DNA of 5,100 bases from the NCBI GenBank assembly GCA_025455245.1, contig JALOMX010000195.1, positions 1-5,100 of the forward strand, read 5' to 3'. Every line of letters starts with the position of its first letter. Positions within the stretch are counted from its first letter, which is position 1. The notes beneath the pieces are model-generated. The model was not told the origin of the DNA and made no database searches. It worked only from the letters and a program-made list of their open reading frames with translations. Made by a program: the position numbers and the translations under genes. This document shows, piece after piece, positions 1 through 5,100 of this stretch. Origin of the DNA: Chitinophagaceae bacterium. GTDB lineage: Bacteria; Bacteroidota; Bacteroidia; Chitinophagales; Chitinophagaceae.

Positions 1-1774
1 CTCCGTTTTCAACGGCGATGCCGTAAAAAACCTTTCGCTGATAAAGGGTGGAATGCCCGCACAATACGGGGGTCGTTTAAGCGGGGTGGTTGACATTACG
101 ATGAAGGACGGTAACAACCGCGAGCTTCAAGGAGAAGGCGGAATTGGATTGATTGCATCGCTGTTTTCGCTGCAGGGGCCAATTCAAAAAGACAAATCAT
201 CTTTTATTATTTCAGCAAGGCGAACCTATATTGATGCTTTGGTAAAACCATTTGTGCCCAAAACCTCAAACCTGTATGGTAGCGGATATTATTTTTATGA
301 CCTGAATGCAAAGGCAAACTTTAAACTCGGTGAAAAAGACAGGCTTTTCTTCAGCGGGTATTTTGGCCGCGATGTGTTTGACTTCAATAATACCCAACGT
401 GCATTCAGAACCAATATCCCCTGGGGAAACAGCACGGCCACAGTTCGTTGGAACCATGTATTCAACCGGAAACTTTTTGCCAATACAACCCTTGTGTACA
501 ACGACTATAAATTTCAATTTGATGCCACTCAATACGATTTCAGGGTGGTACTCAGCAGCGGCATCCGGGATTTGAACGCCAAGGTCGATTTTGACTGGTA
601 CCCCGCACCCGAACATAAGGTAAAGTATGGGGTTCAATACACATACCATACTTTTTTACCCAATCAATTCAGCGGACAGCAGGGCGATACACCATTGCCG
701 CCTCAAAATCAGGATAAAAAATTCGGCAACGAATATGCCATATTCATTCAGGATGATTGGGAAGTAAGCGAAAGGCTCAAAATTAATGCCGGCATCCGAT
801 GGAGCGGTTTTGAGCAAATAGGCCCTTACAAAGATTTTTTGCTGGACAATAACGGTAATAAAATAGACAGTACGGTATATGGAAGAGGCGACAGGGTAAA
901 ATGGTACAGTGGCTTTGAACCAAGATTAACGTTCAGGTATGGGCTTTCCGAATCGTCAAGTATTAAAGCAGGAGTCACGCGTAACCTTCAATACATTCAT
1001 CTTGCTACCAACAGCGCAAGCACCCTGCCAACGGATCTGTGGGTTTCGAGTACTGCACGGACCCCTCCCCAACGGGGCTTGCAATATGCTCTTGGATATT
1101 TTAAAAACTTTGCGAAAAACCAATGGGAAACTTCCGTGGAGATTTATTACAAACAAATGGAAAACCAGATTGAATATCGTGAAGGGTTTACCCCAAGCCT
1201 TGCCGATCCGGAACTTGATTTTGTTTATGGCAGAGGATGGAGTTACGGTGCAGAATTTTATATTAACAAAACCCGCGGACGACTAAATGGCTGGATTGGC
1301 TATACGCTTAGCTGGACATGGCGGCAGTTTGACGAACTGAATGATGGTCAAAAATACCCTGCGAAATTCGATCGGAGACATGACCTGAGTGTGGTAGCCA
1401 ACTATGACCTATCAAAAAAGTGGAAAATGGGAGGTGTATTTGTATTCGCCACAGGAAATGCGGCAACCTTTCCTGAACGATTTTATTTTGTAGAAGGTGT
1501 TTTAACACAGGAATTTAGTCGTATCAACGCTTATCGGGTACCATCTTACCATCGTGCCGATATCAGCTTTACCTATACCCCAAAACCTGACAGTAAAAAG
1601 AAACTGAAAAGCAGTTGGGTATTTGGAGCTTACAATATTTACAGCCGCTTAAACCCGTATTTCATCTTTTTCGGGCAGGATGGCGATCCCATTCAAGGTA
1701 CCCAACAGCTGGAAGCCATACAGGTAAGTATCTTTCCCATTATACCAAGCGTGACGTGGAACTTTAAGTTTTGA
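1..1774 (+). CDS. TonB-dependent outer-membrane receptor, non-SusC type (5' end outside window)
   Basis: The frame is open from base 2 with no stop until TGA at 1772-1774, so 590 residues are visible and the true start lies upstream; the ATG at 53 is internal. The visible part begins in the distal plug domain (residues about 1-35, with NGDAV, then KGGMPAQYGGRLSGVVDI), followed by ARRTYID at about residues 72-78. The rest is a long series of alternating aromatic/polar segments typical of a 22-strand barrel, ending in WNFKF with a terminal Phe as expected for BAM-assembled barrels. Known of the family: such receptors import a ligand across the outer membrane using TonB-ExbBD energy. Bacteroidota members usually carry an N-terminal carboxypeptidase-regulatory-like domain before the plug, which would lie outside this window. 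No SusD partner follows; the next gene is convergent. The substrate cannot be told from sequence. Family call is firm, ligand unknown. Confidence 0.93.
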   Translation, partial: SVFNGDAVKNLSLIKGGMPAQYGGRLSGVVDITMKDGNNRELQGEGGIGLIASLFSLQGPIQKDKSSFIISARRTYIDALVKPFVPKTSNLYGSGYYFYDLNAKANFKLGEKDRLFFSGYFGRDVFDFNNTQRAFRTNIPWGNSTATVRWNHVFNRKLFANTTLVYNDYKFQFDATQYDFRVVLSSGIRDLNAKVDFDWYPAPEHKVKYGVQYTYHTFLPNQFSGQQGDTPLPPQNQDKKFGNEYAIFIQDDWEVSERLKINAGIRWSGFEQIGPYKDFLLDNNGNKIDSTVYGRGDRVKWYSGFEPRLTFRYGLSESSSIKAGVTRNLQYIHLATNSASTLPTDLWVSSTARTPPQRGLQYALGYFKNFAKNQWETSVEIYYKQMENQIEYREGFTPSLADPELDFVYGRGWSYGAEFYINKTRGRLNGWIGYTLSWTWRQFDELNDGQKYPAKFDRRHDLSVVANYDLSKKWKMGGVFVFATGNAATFPERFYFVEGVLTQEFSRINAYRVPSYHRADISFTYTPKPDSKKKLKSSWVFGAYNIYSRLNPYFIFFGQDGDPIQGTQQLEAIQVSIFPIIPSVTWNFKF

Positions 1775-1785
1775 TTTAGGTTTAA

Positions 1786-1846
1786 AGGTTAGCTGGTGAA
1801 CATGTTCAATACATTCCAACATTCCAACATTCCAACCTTCTAACCT
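1786..1846. terminator. Possible hairpin between convergent genes (bidirectional terminator candidate)
   Basis: AGGTTAG at 1786-1792 is the exact reverse complement of CTAACCT at 1840-1846. Inside it, GGT (1795-1797) can pair with ACC (1835-1837) and GAA (1798-1800) with TTC (1830-1832), giving a broken stem of about 13 pairs around a long loop. The loop side includes the perfect 12-bp palindrome TGAACATGTTCA (1797-1808), which shares bases with the left arm and so competes with it. There is no T-run after either arm, so this is not a classical intrinsic terminator. The position between two converging genes is the main argument for a termination role. Confidence 0.25.
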
Positions 1847-1874
1847 ACCAACCTATCAACCTACCAACCTACTC
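1811..1874. repeat. 8-bp-period tandem repeat array, about eight units
   Basis: Read on the + strand in steps of eight from 1811, the units are ACATTCCA three times (exact), then ACCTTCTA, ACCTACCA, ACCTATCA, ACCTACCA and ACCTACTC. The first three are identical and the later ones vary around ACCTACCA. The array fills most of the gap between two convergent genes, and its last unit contains the TAG stop (complement at 1869-1871) of the minus-strand phosphoribosyltransferase. The - strand is G-rich, with GG pairs spaced 2-6 bases apart. Units are far too short for CRISPR. Purine-rich short repeats of this flavour seem familiar from Bacteroidota intergenic DNA, but that is recollection and not verified. 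Function unknown. Confidence 0.85.
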
Positions 1875-2363
1875 CATCCACGCTCCCTTAATCTCACCAT
1901 CTTCCACATCAAGGTCAATGTATTCCTGAAGCGTACTTGCAAGGGCAAAGCCTACATAATCCGGCTGAATGGGGAATTTTTTATGGGTCCGGTCAACAAG
2001 CGCAAGGGTTTGGATACTTCGCGGATGGGCATGCAGATAAGGCTTTATTGCATAAGTCAGTGTGCGACCGCTGTTGGCAACATCGTCTACAATCAAAACT
2101 GTCTTATCATCCACATTCACTTCCGGAGCAACTTCAACAACCGAGGGATGTTTTTTATCGAGCCTGATTTCCTGAACAACCACCTCATAATCGAGGTGCG
2201 GCTGAATAAGCCCTTTTATCTTGCCGGCAATGAGGCTGCCGTTAGGGGCAATGCCCGCAAGGATTATTTCACCCTCTCCAATATTTTCTTCCAATATCTG
2301 CAAAGCCATTCTCTTGATCTTCAGATCGGCCTGACTTCCGTCGAGTATATATTTTTTAGCCAC
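1869..2363 (-). CDS. PyrR-like phosphoribosyltransferase
   Basis: A 164-residue cytoplasmic protein of the type I phosphoribosyltransferase fold. The PRPP-binding motif VLIVDDVANSGRT lies at residues 89-101 with the acidic pair D93-D94, preceded by a loop-I-like stretch GIAPNGSLIAGK at 37-48. The C-terminal stretch LVDRTHKKFPIQPDYVG (122-138) resembles PyrR, the bifunctional pyrimidine-operon regulator/uracil phosphoribosyltransferase, more than HPRT or Upp. It is somewhat shorter than classical PyrR (about 180 residues). The start is GTG (CAC at 2361-2363 on the + strand): an in-frame TGA sits two codons upstream, and the next in-frame ATG is residue 19, inside the domain. No pyr genes are adjacent, so a regulatory role in pyrimidine synthesis is not supported here. 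Fold and PRPP binding are secure; the base substrate, and whether it binds RNA, are open. Confidence 0.9.
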   Translation of the reverse strand: MAKKYILDGSQADLKIKRMALQILEENIGEGEIILAGIAPNGSLIAGKIKGLIQPHLDYEVVVQEIRLDKKHPSVVEVAPEVNVDDKTVLIVDDVANSGRTLTYAIKPYLHAHPRSIQTLALVDRTHKKFPIQPDYVGFALASTLQEYIDLDVEDGEIKGAWME

Positions 2364-2454
2364 AGTTCAAATGATTATTACGGCAAAATAACCACAATCC
2401 ATTTACAAGCCCGCATTCTATCTTATTTTAGCCCCGCAAAAAATTACCATTCCC
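2364..2454. promoter_or_regulatory. Divergent intergenic region with start signals for both flanking genes
   Basis: These 91 bases separate two divergently transcribed genes and must contain both 5' regions if each has its own promoter there. It is AT-rich, with no Shine-Dalgarno sequence before either start; the bases before the ATG at 2455 are an A-run then ACCATTCCC. Against the Bacteroidota -7 consensus TAnnTTTG, the best + strand match is TATTTTAG (2424-2431, one mismatch), and the - strand reads TTATTTTG across the middle of the gap (one mismatch). Neither has a convincing TTG/TTTG box at the usual distance upstream. The region assignment is positional; exact promoter boxes are weak guesses. 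Confidence 0.35.
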
Positions 2455-3786
2455 ATGCAGGTATTTCCGCAGATTGCTTTCGCCTTAATGACCATCATCG
2501 CCATTTACATTTTTTCGAAACGAATTGGAGAAATGCGGCGCAACATACTGTTGGGCAAAGACGAACCGCTTGTTTCCGATGAGAAAACACGTTGGCGGAA
2601 CCTGGTTTTGCTGGCTTTCGGGCAAAAGAAGATGTTCAAAAACCCCTTGGTTGCGGTGATGCACTTTGTGTTGTACGCAGGCTTCATCATCATCAATATT
2701 GAAGTCCTCGAAATCCTGCTGGATGGTCTTTTGGGAACGCACCGGTTATTTGCCCCGGCTTTGGGAGGCCTGTATAATTTCCTGATCAACACGTTTGAAA
2801 TATTGGCAGCCCTCGTTTTGGTTGCCTGTGTCATTTTCCTGATTCGCAGAAATGTTTTAAAAATCGGCCGTTTTATCAGTGGCGATCTGAATGGCTGGCC
2901 CCGCACGGATGCCAATACCATTTTAATCATTGAAATTATCCTGATGGGCTTGTTTTTAAAGATGAATGCCGCAGATCAGGTACTGCAGGCAAGGGCTGTT
3001 GAACATTACGCAGACCATGCTACCGGCCCGTTTTTGGTAAGCAGCTTATTTGCCCCCATTTTTGAAAACTTTTCAACGCCGGTATTGATTGGCCTTGAAA
3101 GAACGGCCTGGTGGCTGCACATAGGAGGCATCCTCGCCTTTTTAAATTACCTGCCCTACAGCAAGCACCTGCATATCATGTTTGCATTTCCAAATGCATA
3201 CTTTGCAAGGCCCGATGGTGCAACCATGGCCAATATGCCCGAAATTCAAAAGGAAGTAGCCCTTGCCATGGGGCAGGATATCAGCAATGACCCGGTACTT
3301 GCCACCCTTCCCGAACAGCCACCGGCACAATTTGGCGCCAAAGATGTCTTTGACCTGAGCTGGAAAAACCTGCTCGATGCTTATAGTTGTACCGAATGCG
3401 GAAGGTGCAGCGCTGCCTGCCCTGCCAATACTACTGGAAAGGCGCTCAGCCCTCGTGCCATTATGATGAAAACCCGCGACCGCCTTGAGGAAGTTGGAAA
3501 AGTTTTAAATGCCAACAACGGACAATGGGTTGACGACGGGAAAAGCCTTCTTCATGACTACATTACGGTTGAAGAATTGCGTGCATGTACTACCTGTAAT
3601 GCATGTGTGGAAGAATGCCCGGTAAGCATCAGTCCCCTCGACATCATTCTGAAACAAAGGCGCTACCTCATACTTGATGAAAGCAACAGCCCCGGTGACT
3701 GGAACGCAATGTTTGGCAACATTGAAAACAATTTTGCCCCCTGGAAATTCAGCCCCGATGAAAGAGAGGCCTGGATAAACAGCTAA
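2455..3786 (+). CDS. Membrane Fe-S oxidoreductase subunit: NarI/HdrE-like haem b domain fused to HdrC-like double [4Fe-4S] domain
   Basis: A 443-residue inner-membrane electron-transfer protein. About five hydrophobic helices lie at roughly 3-20, 64-90, 112-131, 154-170 and 210-232. H70 (in AVMHFVLYAGF), H222 (in WWLHIGG) and H238/H240 (in PYSKHLHI) sit where haem b ligands occur in the NarI/DsrM/HdrE family. The cytoplasmic C-terminal half has two complete CxxCxxCxxxCP motifs, C312-C315-C318-C322 and C378-C381-C384-C388, each suited to one [4Fe-4S] cluster, spaced as in HdrC/GlpC-type proteins. The tail (FAPWKFSPDER near 430) matches my recollection of this Bacteroidota family. Such proteins normally pass electrons between the quinone pool and a cysteine-rich CCG-domain subunit. 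That partner is not adjacent here: a serine hydrolase follows after 125 bases. ATG 2455 starts just before the first helix and has no Shine-Dalgarno sequence. Electron donor and acceptor are unknown. Confidence 0.92.
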   Translation: MQVFPQIAFALMTIIAIYIFSKRIGEMRRNILLGKDEPLVSDEKTRWRNLVLLAFGQKKMFKNPLVAVMHFVLYAGFIIINIEVLEILLDGLLGTHRLFAPALGGLYNFLINTFEILAALVLVACVIFLIRRNVLKIGRFISGDLNGWPRTDANTILIIEIILMGLFLKMNAADQVLQARAVEHYADHATGPFLVSSLFAPIFENFSTPVLIGLERTAWWLHIGGILAFLNYLPYSKHLHIMFAFPNAYFARPDGATMANMPEIQKEVALAMGQDISNDPVLATLPEQPPAQFGAKDVFDLSWKNLLDAYSCTECGRCSAACPANTTGKALSPRAIMMKTRDRLEEVGKVLNANNGQWVDDGKSLLHDYITVEELRACTTCNACVEECPVSISPLDIILKQRRYLILDESNSPGDWNAMFGNIENNFAPWKFSPDEREAWINS

Positions 3787-3828
3787 GCCGATGGTGGCTT
3801 ATTTGGGGCAAACCATTAAACCATAACA

Positions 3829-3859
3829 ACCAAAAAGGAAGTCGGTCAGGTTTTTTGGT
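3829..3859 (+). terminator. Weak A/T-rich hairpin after the Fe-S protein gene
   Basis: ACCAAAAA (3829-3836) is the exact reverse complement of TTTTTGGT (3852-3859), an 8-bp stem around a 15-base loop. It begins 42 bases after the stop at 3786. The T-run belongs to the 3' arm and does not follow it, and the stem has only two G-C pairs, so it would be a poor intrinsic terminator. The remainder of the 125-base gap holds a short direct repeat AAACCAT (3810-3816 and 3818-3824) and no gene. Its position suits termination of the upstream gene, but chance pairing is a real alternative. Confidence 0.22.
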
Positions 3860-3911
3860 GTGCGATGAACAATTTTGCACCCACTTGTAATGTAAACACC
3901 CAAATATTCTT

Positions 3912-5100
3912 ATGAAGGTCTTATTCGTATTAATCCTGTTTTTATCCATGGAGCAAACGTTTTCCCAAACTGTTTTTCAGACAGCACAGGAACAACGGAC
4001 AGACAGTGTTGCCCAACTCGTTAAAAAATATTATAATACAAAACAGACCGACAGCCTCTATGCTTTAACCGGTAAGGCTTTCAAAGAAAAAGTTCCCTTA
4101 TCGGCACTGGAACAGGGGCTGCTGACCCAACTCGCTCCTTATGGAGCAATTACTTTGTTTGAATTTGTAAACAGTAAAAATGGAGTAAGCAGGTATAAAA
4201 CAAAACTCCTCGGAGGCCTTACCCTCCAAACCCTTATCGGGCTTGATAGCGATGGATACATGCAAACTTTTGCCATGCAACCATGGCGTGATGAATCTGC
4301 GCCAAAGCGAACTACGTTGTACTCCGATAACCCGATGGTATCCGAACTTGACAGTGCAGTTGACAAGGCTGCCCGTTCGTACATGATGGATACCGTAACG
4401 GCAGGTTTAAGCATTTCTGTTCATGTTAATGGAAAAGATTACTTCTACAATTACGGCGAAACAGATAAATCAACCCGACAGAAACCATCATCAGAAACCG
4501 TGTATGAAATTGGCTCTATCACCAAAACCTTTACAGGTTACCTGCTGGCAAAAGCTGTTTCCGAAAAAAAAGTAAAGCTAACGGATCCCATTACCCTTTA
4601 TCTGCCGGACTCTGTGGCATCCAATCCCGGCATAAAAAATATTCAGCTTGTACACCTTGCCAATCATACAAGCGGCCTCCCCAGGCTGCCGGTTGACCTT
4701 TATAATGCTCCCGGCATGAATCGTGACGATCCATACGCTCATTACAATGAGAAACTTCTGTTCAACGGCCTTTCTCAAATAAAACCATTGAGAGAACCGG
4801 GTGAGCAGTACGAATACAGCAACTATGCCATGGGCTTGCTCGGCTGTATTTTAGCCGGGGTTTACAAAATTCCTTACCCCGATTTGGTTGAAAAACACAT
4901 GTTGATTCCCATGAAAATGGGCCATTCTACAGCAGGAAACAGTTTACCATCGGGAACTTCAATAGGCTATAATGAAAAAGGACAGCCTGCATCATACTGG
5001 AAATTTGATGCGCTTGCAGCAGCAGGCAGTATCAAAAGCAATGCATCCGATCTGCTGACCTATGGCAAGATCATGATGTTATCCTTTCTTGAAAAAAGTG
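3912..5100 (+). CDS. Secreted serine hydrolase, class C beta-lactamase/PBP fold, with DUF3887-like N-terminal domain (3' end outside window)
   Basis: The frame is open from ATG 3912 to the window edge (396 complete residues, no stop). An in-frame TAA at 3888-3890 makes this the first usable ATG. Residues 1 to about 18 (MKVLFVLILFLSMEQTFSQ) form a Sec signal peptide with probable cleavage next to Q19, so the enzyme acts in the periplasm or outside. Residues about 28-125 form a separate small domain (LVKKYYNTKQTDSLYALTGKAFK, then a Y-rich strand and LIGLDSDGYMQTF) resembling the DUF3887 type seen ahead of hydrolases. The catalytic domain starts near 140: nucleophile motif S202-I-T-K205, then Y302-S-N304, then the conserved AAGSIKSNASDL at 370-381. 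The third K/H-T/S-G motif would lie beyond the window. Such enzymes include esterases, D-aminopeptidases and carboxypeptidases as well as AmpC, so antibiotic resistance should not be inferred. The substrate is unknown. Confidence 0.92.
   Translation, partial: MKVLFVLILFLSMEQTFSQTVFQTAQEQRTDSVAQLVKKYYNTKQTDSLYALTGKAFKEKVPLSALEQGLLTQLAPYGAITLFEFVNSKNGVSRYKTKLLGGLTLQTLIGLDSDGYMQTFAMQPWRDESAPKRTTLYSDNPMVSELDSAVDKAARSYMMDTVTAGLSISVHVNGKDYFYNYGETDKSTRQKPSSETVYEIGSITKTFTGYLLAKAVSEKKVKLTDPITLYLPDSVASNPGIKNIQLVHLANHTSGLPRLPVDLYNAPGMNRDDPYAHYNEKLLFNGLSQIKPLREPGEQYEYSNYAMGLLGCILAGVYKIPYPDLVEKHMLIPMKMGHSTAGNSLPSGTSIGYNEKGQPASYWKFDALAAAGSIKSNASDLLTYGKIMMLSFLEKS

Noticed and set aside
266..649. A 127-codon - strand open frame inside the TonB receptor gene
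   Set aside because: It lies wholly within the receptor coding sequence, which has strong family motifs; the antisense product has no recognisable domain.
1..1774. Reading the receptor as a SusC-type glycan importer with a polysaccharide utilisation locus
   Set aside because: No SusD gene follows, no glycoside hydrolase is nearby, and the motifs fit the shorter non-SusC receptor type.
1811..1874. Short repeats considered as a CRISPR array
   Set aside because: The units are 8 bases long and directly abutting, with no spacers, and no cas gene is present.
1983..2582. A 199-codon + strand open frame across the phosphoribosyltransferase gene and into the next one
   Set aside because: It is antisense to a clearly conserved gene, overlaps the start of the Fe-S protein in another frame, and its translation shows no recognisable motif or sensible composition.
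2505..2930. A 141-codon - strand open frame inside the Fe-S protein gene
   Set aside because: It is antisense to the membrane-domain coding region, and its translation is basic and motif-free, as expected of a shadow frame.
3870..3877. CAATTTTG as a -7 box (TAnnTTTG) for the serine hydrolase
   Set aside because: It has one mismatch, and the only nearby TTG (3855-3857) is 12 bases upstream, too close for the usual 17-23 base spacing.
3860..3880. GTGC/GCAC inverted repeat before the serine hydrolase as an operator
   Set aside because: A 4-bp stem with a 13-base loop is expected by chance.
3912..5100. Calling the serine hydrolase an AmpC beta-lactamase resistance gene
   Set aside because: SxxK and YSN are shared by esterases and peptidases of the same fold, the third active-site motif is outside the window, and the extra N-terminal domain is not typical of AmpC.

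Overview
The window looks like a chromosomal segment from a member of the Bacteroidota. Three things point that way. The TonB-dependent receptor is of a non-SusC type common in that phylum, with a GGxPAxYGGRLS-like plug end and an ARRTYID motif. The membrane Fe-S protein and the serine hydrolase with an extra N-terminal domain are of types familiar from Bacteroidota. No Shine-Dalgarno sequence precedes the three visible gene starts. Genus or family cannot be fixed from the sequence. These calls rest on reading motifs by eye, with no database search.

Layout. (1) Positions 1-1774, + strand: the 3' part of a TonB-dependent outer-membrane receptor, cut off by the left window edge. (2) Positions 1775-1868: a convergent intergenic gap holding a 12-bp palindrome and an 8-bp-period tandem repeat that runs through the stop codon of the next gene. 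(3) Positions 1869-2363, - strand: a PyrR-like phosphoribosyltransferase with a GTG start. (4) Positions 2364-2454: a 91-bp divergent gap that must hold the start signals of both flanking genes. (5) Positions 2455-3786, + strand: a membrane oxidoreductase subunit, a fusion of a NarI/HdrE-like haem b membrane part and an HdrC-like double [4Fe-4S] domain. (6) Positions 3787-3911: an intergenic gap with a weak A/T hairpin. (7) Positions 3912 to the right edge, + strand: a secreted serine hydrolase of the class C beta-lactamase/penicillin-binding-protein fold with an additional N-terminal domain, cut off by the window end.

The four genes do not form an obvious pathway. They act in the outer membrane (receptor), the cytoplasm (phosphoribosyltransferase), the inner membrane (Fe-S/haem electron transfer) and the periplasm or outside (serine hydrolase), and the strand changes break them into at least three transcription units. 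I see no tRNA, rRNA, CRISPR array, transposase, integrase or phage gene, and no evidence of a new multi-gene system. The points most worth a second look are the 8-bp repeat/hairpin element between the convergent genes, and the Fe-S membrane protein without an adjacent CCG-domain (HdrB/GlpC-like) partner.
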